This document shows, piece by piece, positions 50,687 through 58,970 of a stretch of 64,000 nucleotides of DNA (positions within the stretch are counted from its first letter, which is position 1; each line of letters begins with the position of its first letter). This stretch comes from Lichenicoccus sp965277665 (GTDB lineage Bacteria; Pseudomonadota; Alphaproteobacteria; Acetobacterales; Acetobacteraceae). The notes under the pieces are model-generated. The model was not told the DNA's origin and searched no databases. It saw only the letters and a list, made by a program, of their open reading frames with translations. The stretch spans positions 3,348,001 to 3,412,000 of the forward strand of contig NZ_OZ255835.1 of NCBI RefSeq assembly GCF_965277665.1, given 5' to 3'. The position numbers were made by a program, and so were the translations under genes.

Positions 50687-50784
50687 AGAGCATGATACGA
50701 CCAGTCATGCTCTGCTTGTCGTTTGATCAGCAGCTTTATCCATCACGCGGCATCGCAAAGCGATCCCATGTGATCGGATGCTGC
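50687..50784. repeat. Family B compound hairpin repeat, full copy
   Basis: Hairpin 1 (50687-50713) pairs AGAGCATGA with TCATGCTCT. A linker containing TTGTCGTTTGA follows, then hairpin 2 (50729-50784), with outer arms AGCAGC/GCTGC, next ATCACGCGG/CATGTGAT and the core GCATCGCAAAGCGATCC. The same linker and second hairpin recur in reverse orientation at 57291-57379. The rest of the 243 bp gap to folC shows nothing recognisable. Confidence 0.8.
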
Positions 50785-50914
50785 CTCGAACGAAATCGAC
50801 GCATGGCCGCCGGTTCACCCGAGCAAACCGCGATGTGGCTGCAAAGGCAACCGCAGCCTCGCACTTGGTGGTTCACCAACTCGGACGGCCTCCCGGCTTC
50901 AGGGAAGCGGGTTT

Positions 50915-52252
50915 TCAGGATGGCCGCCAGCCATCCGCCTTCAGCACCTCGCCGGCGAGGTAGAGGCTGCCGCAGATCAGGATGCGGCCCGGCTCGGACG
51001 CCTCCCGCACGATGCAAGCCAAGGCCTCCGCCACTGTCGGACCCGGCAGAGCCCGGCCGCCGCTCGCCTCGATGATCGCCTCGACGGGCAGCGCCATGTG
51101 CTGGTGCGGCTCCACAACCGCATGGATCGTGCGGGCATGACCCAGCAGGGGCCGCAGGAAGCCGGCGGCATCCTTGCTCTGCTTCATGCCGATGACCAGG
51201 TCGACCGGCCGGTCATGCCAGGTCGCGAGGACTGCACCGATCGCGACGCCGGCGCCGGGATTATGGCCGCCATCCAGCCAGAGCTCCCAGCCATCCGGAA
51301 GACCGTCTGCGAGCGCGCCCGAGAGGCGCTGCATGCGGGCCGGCCAGCTTGTGCAGGCGATGCCGCTCCAGGCTTGCTCCGGCACCTTCAGGCCGGCGGC
51401 ACGCAATGCGGCGACGGCAAGCCCGGTATTCTCGATCTGATGCGGGCCGCGCAGCGCGCTCGTCGGCAAAGACAGCGCTCCGGCGTCGTCCTCGTAGCGC
51501 AGGCCGTCGCCGATGGATGTGATGCGCCAGTCCTGGTCCCGCCGCAGCAGGCGGGCCCGCTGGCGCCTGGCCTCCCGCTCGAGCACGTCCAGCACAGGCT
51601 CCGGCTGACGGCCGGTCACCACTGGAACGCCCGGCTTGATGATGCCGGCCTTTTCCGCCGCGATGGCTTCGATCGTCTCGCCGAGGAACGCCTCATGGTC
51701 CATCGAGATCGCGGTGATGACGGAGGCGGCGGCACTGGGCAGCACGTTGGTGGCATCGTATCGGCCGCCGAGCCCGACCTCGATGATGGCAAGGTCCGCG
51801 GGATGACGCGAGAACAGCAGGAAGCCAGCGGCGGTCAGCACCTCGAACACGGTGATGGCGTCGCCCTGGTTGACCCGCTCGATCTCCTCGAGCACCGACG
51901 TCAGTTCAACGTCGCTGACCAGTTGACCGGCGATACGATACCGCTCGGTGATGTCGACGAGATGCGGCGAGATGGTGACATGGGTGCGCCAGCCAGCCGC
52001 TTCCGCAATCGCACGCAGGGTCGCGCAGGTGCTGCCCTTGCCGTTGGTGCCGGCCACATGGACAACCGGCGGCAGCCTGCGCTCCGGATGGCCGAGCGCG
52101 TCCAGCAGGCCCTGCAGCCGCCCGAGCGACAGGTCGATCAGCGCCGGGTAGAGCCGGTGCAGGCGCTCCAGCACGGCACCGGACCGACCGACGAATTCCG
52201 GGCTCGCCCCAAGCGCCGCGGCAAGCCCCGGCGCCTGGCTCATTCTCCCCAA
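50915..52252 (-). CDS. folC: Folylpolyglutamate synthase / dihydrofolate synthase
   Basis: Mur-ligase-type ATP enzyme adding glutamate to dihydropteroate and folates. 445 aa. The P-loop HVAGTNGKGSTCATLRAIAE, TISPHLVDITERYRI (folate-binding Ω-loop region), FEVLTAAGFLLF with IIEVGLGGRYDATNV, and the C-terminal WLDGGHNPGAG are all present. ATG 52252 has a GGGGAGA Shine-Dalgarno, which lies just outside the end of repeat element A4. Confidence 0.95.
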   Translation of the reverse strand: MGRMSQAPGLAAALGASPEFVGRSGAVLERLHRLYPALIDLSLGRLQGLLDALGHPERRLPPVVHVAGTNGKGSTCATLRAIAEAAGWRTHVTISPHLVDITERYRIAGQLVSDVELTSVLEEIERVNQGDAITVFEVLTAAGFLLFSRHPADLAIIEVGLGGRYDATNVLPSAAASVITAISMDHEAFLGETIEAIAAEKAGIIKPGVPVVTGRQPEPVLDVLEREARRQRARLLRRDQDWRITSIGDGLRYEDDAGALSLPTSALRGPHQIENTGLAVAALRAAGLKVPEQAWSGIACTSWPARMQRLSGALADGLPDGWELWLDGGHNPGAGVAIGAVLATWHDRPVDLVIGMKQSKDAAGFLRPLLGHARTIHAVVEPHQHMALPVEAIIEASGGRALPGPTVAEALACIVREASEPGRILICGSLYLAGEVLKADGWRPS

Positions 52253-52257
52253 CTCAG

Positions 52258-52418
52258 AGGCCGTTTGCGAATGCGCTACGGGGAGTCAGAGGCGCTAGCT
52301 TTGCGCCGTCCGGCGTGGCTTCCGAGAACCGGAGCGGAGCCGCCCCCTGGCGGTGAGCACCGGAAGCGCAGAAAGTCGCGTTGGATGACCGCCGTAGTAG
52401 CAGTCTCGAACGGTTCCT
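52258..52418. repeat. Family A structured palindromic element, copy A4
   Basis: 161 bp filling the accD-folC gap. The outer arms AGGCCGTTTGCGA and TCGAACGGTTCCT pair with few mismatches, and GCGCTACGG pairs with CCGTAGTAGC. The core GAACCGGAGCGGAGCCGCC / GGCGGTGAGCACCGGAAGC matches A2 at nearly every base, with compensating changes in the inner stem (GGCC-GGCC in A2, GCC-GGC here). It begins at the accD stop codon and ends about 5 bp from the folC ATG. Confidence 0.88.
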
Positions 52419-53317
52419 CATGCCGCCCGGGTGACCGGCGCGAGGTCCTGAGAAGTCTCGACCGGGTGGTCGAGCTTGCCCAGCAGGGCGATCAACCGGC
52501 CGAGCGTCTCGCGCAGCTCGCCACGCGGCACCACCATGTCGAGCATGCCGTGCTGCAGAAGGTATTCGGCGCGCTGGAAGCCTTCCGGCAGCGTCTCGCG
52601 TACCGTCTGCTCGATCACCCGCTGGCCGGCAAAGCCGATCAGGGCGTTCGGTTCGGCGATCTGGATATCGCCCAGCATCGCGAAGCTGGCCGTCACGCCG
52701 CCGGTGGTGGGATCGGTCATCACCACGATGTACGGCAGTCCTGCCTCGCGCACCATCTGCACGGCGATCGTTGTGCGCGGCATCTGCATCAGCGAGATCA
52801 TGCCCTCCTGCATGCGGGCTCCGCCGGACGCGGTGAAGATGATCAGCGGCGCACGCTGCAGCACCGCAAGCTTCGCCGCCGCGACGACGCCCTCGCCGAG
52901 GGCGGCCCCCATCGTGCCGGCCAGGAACTCGAAGGCCATGATGCCGACCACCGCGTGGTGGCCGGTGATGGTGCCGTGCGCCACCACCAGCGCCTCGTCC
53001 AGATGGGTCTTGCCGCGGTTCTCCTTGAGGCGGTCGGTGTAGCGCTTCTGGTCCCGGAAGCCGAGCGGATCGACCGGCGCCTTCGGCAGCTCGATCCGGG
53101 TGAAGCTGCCCTCGTCGAAGGTCCAGTTCAGGCGCTCGTTGACCAGCGCCCGCATGTGGTGGCCACAATACGGACAGACCTTGAGAGTGCGCTCGAGCTC
53201 CTTGACGAAGATCATCTGGTTGCAGGCGCCGCACTGCGTCCAGAGATTGTCCGGCACCTCGCGCTTGCCGAGCAGGTTGCGTATCTTCGGGCGGACAAAC
53301 TCGGTCAGCCAGCTCAT
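52418..53317 (-). CDS. accD: Acetyl-CoA carboxylase carboxyltransferase beta subunit
   Basis: Transfers CO2 from biotin to acetyl-CoA to make malonyl-CoA. 299 aa. The zinc ribbon is visible as two CxxC pairs (TQCGACNQM and KVCPYCGHH), followed by the crotonase-like core with FTASGGARMQEGMISLMQM and TDPTTGGVTASFAMLGD. The start MSWLTEFVRPKIRNL is standard; the upstream open frame is rejected. It lies 5 nt after trpA, the usual alphaproteobacterial order trpB-trpA-accD-folC. Confidence 0.96.
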   Translation of the reverse strand: MSWLTEFVRPKIRNLLGKREVPDNLWTQCGACNQMIFVKELERTLKVCPYCGHHMRALVNERLNWTFDEGSFTRIELPKAPVDPLGFRDQKRYTDRLKENRGKTHLDEALVVAHGTITGHHAVVGIMAFEFLAGTMGAALGEGVVAAAKLAVLQRAPLIIFTASGGARMQEGMISLMQMPRTTIAVQMVREAGLPYIVVMTDPTTGGVTASFAMLGDIQIAEPNALIGFAGQRVIEQTVRETLPEGFQRAEYLLQHGMLDMVVPRGELRETLGRLIALLGKLDHPVETSQDLAPVTRAA

Positions 53318-53322
53318 CTGGT

Positions 53323-54189
53323 TCAGATCTCCGTGGACGTGAGGGCGAGGCGGGCGGAGCGGACCCCGTCCGCGAGTGCCTTGATCTGCTCCAGCACGCG
53401 CTCGACGGTCTGGGGACCGGCACGACCAAACTCGTCGAGCGAGGCTGCAAGGGTCTCGATCAGCGCGGAGGCCACCACCGCCGCGTCGGCGACACGCACG
53501 GCGCCGGCTGCCTGCGCCGGCGTCCGGATGCCGAAGCCGATCGCCACCGGCATGTCGGTGGCGGCACGCAGGCGCGGCAGGGCCGCCGCGAGATCGGTGT
53601 CGCTGGCGGAGCGGGTGCCGGTGATACCGGTGATGCTGACATAGTACACGAAGCCGGAGGCGCCCCGCAGCACGACGGCCAGACGCTCGGACGTGGTGGT
53701 CGGAGCCACCAGCCGGATGATGTCCAGGCCAGACGCCTCGGCCGGCGCTTCGAGGAGATCGGCTTCCTCGGACGGCAGATCGACGACGATCAGCCCGTCC
53801 ACTCCCGCTGCCGCCGCATCCGCACAGAAGCGGGCCGCTCCATAGCTCTCGATCGGGTTGAGGTATCCCATCAGAATGACGGGCGTCGCGGCGTCGGTGG
53901 CGCGGAACCGGCGCACCATCTCGAGCACCCGGCTCAAGGTCGAGCCGCCGCGCAGGCCTCGCCAGGCCGCCGCCTGGATGATCGGGCCGTCCGCCATCGG
54001 ATCGGTGAAGGGGACGCCGATCTCGATCAGGTCGGCGCCGGCCGCCGGCATGCCGCGCAGGATGGCGAGCGAGGTATCGAAGTCGGGATCGCAGGCCTCG
54101 AGGAACGGGATCAACGCACCGCGTCCGGCCCCGCCCCCGGCCTGGGCGAGTTCGGCAAAGCGCGCGCGGATCCGGTGCTGGTGTGTCAC
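53323..54189 (-). CDS. trpA: Tryptophan synthase alpha subunit
   Basis: Cleaves indole-3-glycerol phosphate to indole. 288 aa. The catalytic Glu is in ADLIEIGVPFTDPMADGP and the catalytic Asp in DGLIVVDLPSEE. GFVYYVSITGITGTR and PVAIGFGIRTPAQA bind phosphate. The start is GTG 54189, overlapping the trpB stop as GTGA. The protein would channel indole to TrpB. Confidence 0.95.
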   Translation of the reverse strand: MTHQHRIRARFAELAQAGGGAGRGALIPFLEACDPDFDTSLAILRGMPAAGADLIEIGVPFTDPMADGPIIQAAAWRGLRGGSTLSRVLEMVRRFRATDAATPVILMGYLNPIESYGAARFCADAAAAGVDGLIVVDLPSEEADLLEAPAEASGLDIIRLVAPTTTSERLAVVLRGASGFVYYVSITGITGTRSASDTDLAAALPRLRAATDMPVAIGFGIRTPAQAAGAVRVADAAVVASALIETLAASLDEFGRAGPQTVERVLEQIKALADGVRSARLALTSTEI

Positions 54190-55529
54190 AGCGTGACACC
54201 CAGGTGCTTGGCCACCGTGAAGATGTCCTTGTCGCCGCGACCGGACAAATTCATCAGAATGATCTCGTCCGGGCTCATCCTCGGTGCGATCTTGGCGATG
54301 TGGGCCAAAGCGTGGGCGCATTCCAGGGCCGGGATGATGCCCTCGGTGCGGGTGCAGAGCTCGAACGCGTCAAGTGCCTCCTGATCGGTGATGGCGACAT
54401 ATTCGGCGCGGCCGATCTCATGCAGCCATGAATGCTCGGGACCGATGCCGGGATAGTCCAGGCCGGCGCTGATGCTGTGCGCCTCGGTGATCTGGCCCTC
54501 GCCATCCTGCAGCAAGTACGTGCGGTTGCCGTGCAGCACCCCGGGGCGTCCGCGAGTGATGCTCGCTGCCTGCTCGCCGCTGTCCAGACCCCGGCCGGCC
54601 GCCTCGACGCCGATCAGCCGCACCGCCGGGTCGTCCAGGAAGGCGTGGAAGATGCCCATGGCGTTCGACCCGCCGCCCACCGAGGCGACCACCGCATCCG
54701 GCAGCCTGCCCTCGGCCTGGTGCAACTGCGCGCGGGCCTCGTCGCCGATGACGCACTGGAAGTCGCGCACCATCGCCGGATAGGGATGCGGGCCGGCGAC
54801 CGTGCCGATCAGGTAGTAGGTGTCGTGCACGTTGGCAACCCAGTCGCGCAGCGCCTCGTTCATCGCGTCCTTCAGCGTGCCGGCGCCGCTTTTGACCGCA
54901 TGCACCTCGGCTCCCAGTAGGCGCATGCGGAACACGTTGGGCTGCTGCCGCTCAACATCGGTCGCTCCCATGTAGACGACGCATTGCAGGCCGAACAGCG
55001 CACAGACGGTGGCGGTGGCGACGCCGTGCTGGCCGGCGCCCGTCTCGGCGATGATCCGGGTGCGACCCATGCGACGGGCCAGCAGGATCTGGCCCATCAC
55101 ATTGTTGAGCTTGTGCGAGCCGGTATGGTTCAGCTCCTCGCGCTTGAGATAGATGCGCGCACCGCCAAGCTCGGCGGTCAGGCGACGGGCCAGCCAAAGC
55201 GGGCTGGGACGGCCGACATAGTCCCTGAGATGAAAGTCGAGGTCGCGCCGGAACGCCGGATCGGCCTTTGCCGCCTCGTAGGCCGCTTCGAGTTCCAGGA
55301 TCAGCGGCATCAGGGTTTCGGCGACGAAGCGGCCGCCGAAGATGCCGAACCGGCCACGGGCGTCCGGGCCATGCCGCAGACTGTTCGCTCGATCGCTACT
55401 CGCCAGGTCGGCCAGGGCCGCCGTCACCCCTTGAGGTCCGCCAGCCATCGGGCGCGCCGACGCGGCGGCCGCGGACGCCTGCGCAGGCGCCTCGTCCGGT
55501 CGGGTTCCTGTCTCAACCTGCGTGTTCAA
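54186..55529 (-). CDS. trpB: Tryptophan synthase beta subunit
   Basis: PLP enzyme joining indole and serine. 447 aa. The Schiff-base Lys is in LNHTGSHKLNNVMGQ, ETGAGQHGVATATV carries the Glu/Gly loop, and ASVGGGSNAMGIF binds the PLP phosphate. The first 50 residues are Ala/Pro-rich and low complexity before the conserved GRFGIFGGRFVAETLM, so the true start may be a later codon; ATG 55529 is the first. No trpF is seen upstream; the 277 bp upstream contains palindromes. Confidence 0.95.
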   Translation of the reverse strand: MNTQVETGTRPDEAPAQASAAAASARPMAGGPQGVTAALADLASSDRANSLRHGPDARGRFGIFGGRFVAETLMPLILELEAAYEAAKADPAFRRDLDFHLRDYVGRPSPLWLARRLTAELGGARIYLKREELNHTGSHKLNNVMGQILLARRMGRTRIIAETGAGQHGVATATVCALFGLQCVVYMGATDVERQQPNVFRMRLLGAEVHAVKSGAGTLKDAMNEALRDWVANVHDTYYLIGTVAGPHPYPAMVRDFQCVIGDEARAQLHQAEGRLPDAVVASVGGGSNAMGIFHAFLDDPAVRLIGVEAAGRGLDSGEQAASITRGRPGVLHGNRTYLLQDGEGQITEAHSISAGLDYPGIGPEHSWLHEIGRAEYVAITDQEALDAFELCTRTEGIIPALECAHALAHIAKIAPRMSPDEIILMNLSGRGDKDIFTVAKHLGVTL

Positions 55530-55619
55530 AGCGGCCTCCGGTGCAGCGAACTTCCTAGTGGCCCGATCCTGACGCTCACTACCCGAGCGGCATGTTCAAT
55601 CGTCCCACCAAACCAAAGG

Positions 55620-55665
55620 CTAGTGGTAAAACCTGACGACCCTTCCGTCGGATTGTTACCACTAG
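55620..55665. repeat. CTAG-bounded hairpin C7
   Basis: A 46 bp palindrome starting and ending in CTAG. The outer arms CTAGTGGTAA and TTACCACTAG are perfect; the inner AACCTGACG and CGTCGGATT pair with two mismatches. A further CTAGTGGCCCG half-element starts at 55555. It lies in the divergent trpB-corA upstream region, where it could affect either promoter. Confidence 0.75.
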
Positions 55666-55806
55666 CGCAGCGCGGCAGGCAGGTCACGTGCCTCGCCCGA
55701 ACCGGCCGGCACGATCAGGCGATCTTGCGGCTCGGCCGTGATCCCGCCAGATTTCCACGGTCCGCGAGGCGATCGTGCGCCGGGCGTCCATGCTTGCGGA
55801 GTGTCC

Positions 55807-56775
55807 ATGTTCCTTGCCCACGCAGCCGGCCGGCCGCCTCTTGCAGTGCAGGACGAGCGCGAGACGGACCTGACCGGCTGGCTCGACCTGATCGAGCCGA
55901 CGGAGGCTGAGCTGGAGCTTGCGTCGCGTCTGACCGGCTTGCGCCTCCCCCGCCGGGCCGACCTGGAAGAGATCGAGAACTCCAGCCGCATGTCGATGGA
56001 GCAGGATACATTCTATCTGTCGATGCCGTTGGTGCGCAGGGTCGACGACAACACCTTCGTGACCCCGATCGGTTTTGTCCTGAGCCCGGATCGGCTCATC
56101 ACGATCCGCTACACGGATTTCAGCGTCTTCAAGACCGTCGCCAGGCACATTGAGCAGCGGGATGCGAGTTGCGCTGCCGATACCGTCATGGTCATGCTCA
56201 TCGAGGCCATGATCGACCGCCTCGCCGATCTTCTCGAGCGCATGGGCGCGGAACTGGACCGGCTGTCGCGGCACATTTTCCGTGGCGACCGCAATCGCCA
56301 CGGCAAAGCCGACAAGAAGCTGCGCAGCCAGCTTCGGCATGTCGGACGCACCGAGGGCCTGGTTTCGGACATCCGGGAGAGCCTGCTGGGCCTGGGCCGG
56401 ATCGCGCTCTATGTGGTGGAGCATGGCGGAGACGCCCTGCATGCGACGCTACGGACGCGCCTGAACAGCTGCAGCCGGGACATCGACAGCCTCAACGACT
56501 ATATGAGCGAGGTCAGCAACAAGATCCATTTCCTCCTCGACGCAACGCTCGGCTTCATCAACATCGAGCAGAATAACGGGATCCGGCTGCTGACCGTGGT
56601 CAGCATCGTGGGCATCCCCCCGACCTTCATCGCCAGCCTCTACGGAATGAATTTCAAGGTCATGCCGGAGCTGAACTGGACCTATGGCTATTACTACGCG
56701 TTGGGACTCATGGCGCTCACCGTGATCGCGCCGATGATCTGGTTCTGGAGACGCGGATGGCTAGGAACCCAATGA
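55807..56775 (+). CDS. corA: CorA-family divalent cation (Mg2+/Co2+) transporter
   Basis: A 322 aa homopentameric channel. A large cytoplasmic N-terminal domain (about 1-250, with LTGLRLPRRADLEEIENSSR and FVTPIGFVLSPDRLITIRY) is followed by two TM helices near the C-terminus. The signature YGMNFKVMPEL (GMN) lies between them, after TFIASL, with a basic C-terminal end. ATG 55807 has GGAG at 5 nt; the in-frame extension to 55738 is unlikely. Confidence 0.95.
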   Translation: MFLAHAAGRPPLAVQDERETDLTGWLDLIEPTEAELELASRLTGLRLPRRADLEEIENSSRMSMEQDTFYLSMPLVRRVDDNTFVTPIGFVLSPDRLITIRYTDFSVFKTVARHIEQRDASCAADTVMVMLIEAMIDRLADLLERMGAELDRLSRHIFRGDRNRHGKADKKLRSQLRHVGRTEGLVSDIRESLLGLGRIALYVVEHGGDALHATLRTRLNSCSRDIDSLNDYMSEVSNKIHFLLDATLGFINIEQNNGIRLLTVVSIVGIPPTFIASLYGMNFKVMPELNWTYGYYYALGLMALTVIAPMIWFWRRGWLGTQ

Positions 56776-57404
56776 GCCCATGGCTGCGGGCCGCCCCCTG
56801 CGCCCTCCTCGTCCTCGGCGGCAATGCGACAGCACCATGCCGGTCGCTGGCTGCGGGCGTCGCGCCGGGCCCGGAGGCGACCTCGCAAGACATGGCGAGC
56901 GCGCCGCTCCGCTACGGCGGCGACCTCGACGGGCCGCTCCAGGGACGCCTGCTGCTGGCGCTGCAGGCACCGGATGCAAACGGGCGTCTGCAGGGTCACG
57001 CGCTGCTCTGGTCGGCGGCCGGTGAGACCGGGACATCCGGTACCGTCGCGGGGCTGATCCGGTCCGGACACGTGCCGGGCGGCGCGGCCTGTACGCTCGA
57101 CCTGTCGCTTGCTGGCGACCATGCGTCGGGCCAGGTGCTGATCCTCGACGGCCTATGTTCGCCGAGCACGCTCTCCGGTGCAATCAGGACCCACGGACCG
57201 AGGCCGGGCTGGCTCGCCCGGCAGATCTTCTGGTGGGACAGCGGAGACACCGGCGGCCGCTACTGGCTCACCAGGACCGGCTCGATCGACTCACGTGGGA
57301 TCGCTTCGCGATGCCACGTGACGGACAAGGCTGCTCTCTCAAACGACAAGATGAATTTGATCGATCGGATCAGGCTGCTAGGCCCTGTAGAGGAAGAATG
57401 TTGA
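56772..57404 (+). CDS. Secreted hypothetical protein with repeat-derived C-terminus
   Basis: A 210 aa protein, no family recognised. The N-terminus looks like a signal peptide (WLRAAPCALLVLGGNAT), and the mature part is Gly/Leu-rich with likely beta-strands and a few Cys (PGGAACTLDLSLAG, ILDGLCSPSTLSG). ATG 56772 overlaps the corA stop as ATGA. From about residue 174 (SRGIASRCHVTDKAAL) the frame runs through family B repeat DNA, so its last 35 or so residues are probably acquired and the original terminus lost. Confidence 0.68.
   Translation: MSPWLRAAPCALLVLGGNATAPCRSLAAGVAPGPEATSQDMASAPLRYGGDLDGPLQGRLLLALQAPDANGRLQGHALLWSAAGETGTSGTVAGLIRSGHVPGGAACTLDLSLAGDHASGQVLILDGLCSPSTLSGAIRTHGPRPGWLARQIFWWDSGDTGGRYWLTRTGSIDSRGIASRCHVTDKAALSNDKMNLIDRIRLLGPVEEEC
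57291..57379. repeat. Family B compound hairpin repeat, inside a coding frame
   Basis: Reverse-oriented relative to the 50.7 kb copy: TCACGTGGGATCGCTTCGCG, then GCCACGTGACGGACAAGGCTGCT and TCAAACGACAAG, ending at CTAG (57378). The TCACGTGG / CCACGTGA arms are perfectly complementary. It forms the 3' end of the secreted hypothetical gene and the upstream edge of the rho leader. Confidence 0.8.
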
Positions 57405-57626
57405 CGGCGACGGGCGGGCGGCCGTAGAGTCAGACCGTTCTGGATGTGGTCAAACCTTCCGGAGCTCCCTCCCCTCGGGAACGCGTCGGACATCATGAGC
57501 GCGGGAGTTTCTCCCGTCGCAGACCGGCTTGCGCTCGGTTCAGGTCAGGAAATCCCCGACCCGTTCCCCCTCCTTGAGCGTAATCGTTCCACTTCTCCTC
57601 TCGACCTGCCATTCGAGGCATCACGA

Positions 57627-58901
57627 ATGCATCTCGCCGAACTCAAGGCCAAAACACCGTCCGATCTGCTGTCTTATGCGGAATCGCTGCAGATCGAGAA
57701 CGCATCCTCCCTGCGCAAGCAGGACATGATGTTTGCCATCCTCAAGAACCTCGCCGAGAACGACCAGGCGATCCATGGCGAGGGCACGCTCGAAATCCTT
57801 TCCGACGGGTTCGGCTTCCTGCGGTCCCCGGAAGCCAACTACCTGCCCGGGCCGGACGATATCTATGTCAGTCCGAGCCAGGTGCGTCGCTTCGGCCTTC
57901 GGACCGGCGACACCGTCGAGGGCCAGATCCGCGCACCGCGGGATGGCGAGCGCTATTTCGCACTGCTCAAGGTCAACACCATCAATTTCGAGGCGCCCGA
58001 GGCGGTCCGCCACCGGATCAATTTCGACAACCTGACACCGCTCTACCCCGATCGCCGTCTCAAGATGGAGTTCGACAACGCGCCGATCCCGGTGAAGGGC
58101 CAGACCAAGGACTTCACCTCGCGCGTCATCGACCTGGTGTCGCCGATCGGCATGGGCCAGCGCGCGCTCATCGTGGCACCTCCCCGGACCGGCAAGACGG
58201 TCATGCTGCAGAGCATTGCCACCGCGATCTCGCACAACCATCCGGAAGCCTTCCTGATCGTGCTGCTGATCGACGAGCGGCCGGAAGAGGTGACCGACAT
58301 GGCGCGTTCGGTGAAGGGCGAGGTGGTGTCCTCGACCTTCGACGAGCCTGCGACCCGCCACGTCCAGGTGACCGAGATGGTGCTGGAGAAGGCCAAGCGC
58401 CTGGTCGAGCACAAGCGTGATGTGGTGATCCTGCTGGATTCGATCACCCGCCTGGCGCGAGCCTACAACACGGTCGTGCCGTCCTCTGGCAAGGTGCTGA
58501 CCGGCGGCGTGGATGCCAATGCGCTGCAGCGGCCGAAGCGCTTCTTCGGCGCGGCGCGCAACATCGAGGAAGGCGGGTCGCTGACCATCATCGCCACCGC
58601 CCTGATCGACACCGGCAGCCGCATGGACGAGGTCATCTTCGAGGAGTTCAAGGGCACCGGCAATTCGGAGCTCATCCTCGACCGCAAGCTCTCCGACAAG
58701 CGGACCTTCCCAGCAATCGACATCACCAAGAGCGGCACCCGCAAGGAAGAACTCCTCGTCGACAAGGCGTCGTTGTCCAAGATGTGGGTGCTGCGTCGCA
58801 TCCTGTCGCCGATGGGCACCATGGACGCGATGGACTTCCTGCTGGACAAGCTGAAATACAGCAAGACCAATCAGGACTTCTTCGACGCCATGAACACCTG
58901 A
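57627..58901 (+). CDS. rho: Transcription termination factor Rho
   Basis: Hexameric RNA helicase releasing RNA polymerase. 424 aa from ATG 57627, with GAGG 8 nt upstream; family length about 420. HLAELKAKTPSDLLSYAESLQIENASS starts the N-terminal helix domain. The primary RNA site is in GEGTLEILSDGFGFLR, the P-loop (RALIVAPPRTGKT), Walker B (VVILLDSITRLARAYN) and secondary-site GGVDANAL follow. The open frame extends to 57444 without a family N-terminus; this 5' leader is pyrimidine-rich and may be the site of Rho autoregulation. Confidence 0.95.
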   Translation: MHLAELKAKTPSDLLSYAESLQIENASSLRKQDMMFAILKNLAENDQAIHGEGTLEILSDGFGFLRSPEANYLPGPDDIYVSPSQVRRFGLRTGDTVEGQIRAPRDGERYFALLKVNTINFEAPEAVRHRINFDNLTPLYPDRRLKMEFDNAPIPVKGQTKDFTSRVIDLVSPIGMGQRALIVAPPRTGKTVMLQSIATAISHNHPEAFLIVLLIDERPEEVTDMARSVKGEVVSSTFDEPATRHVQVTEMVLEKAKRLVEHKRDVVILLDSITRLARAYNTVVPSSGKVLTGGVDANALQRPKRFFGAARNIEEGGSLTIIATALIDTGSRMDEVIFEEFKGTGNSELILDRKLSDKRTFPAIDITKSGTRKEELLVDKASLSKMWVLRRILSPMGTMDAMDFLLDKLKYSKTNQDFFDAMNT

Positions 58902-58926
58902 GAGCCTGTGTGCAAACAGGCTCTCA
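58899..58926 (+). terminator. Hairpin at the rho stop codon
   Basis: Perfect 11 bp arms TGAGAGCCTGT and ACAGGCTCTCA around GTGCAA; the rho stop codon TGA is the first three bases of the stem. No U-tract follows, so it may stabilise the 3' end or help termination rather than being a classic intrinsic terminator. The convergent quinone reductase gene ends 45 nt further on. Confidence 0.65.
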
Positions 58927-58970
58927 AGGAGTTCTGCGCAGGGTTCCCAAGCCGGACCTTGCGGCACTGG

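Noticed and set aside
33749..57400. Similarity of TAGAGGAAGATG near 33750 and TAGAGGAAGAATG near 57386
   Set aside because: The match is about a dozen bases with no surrounding similarity and may be chance.
57444..57626. Rho starting at the upstream ATG 57444
   Set aside because: The extra 61 residues lack the Rho N-terminal pattern, while ATG 57627 gives family length and has a GAGG site.
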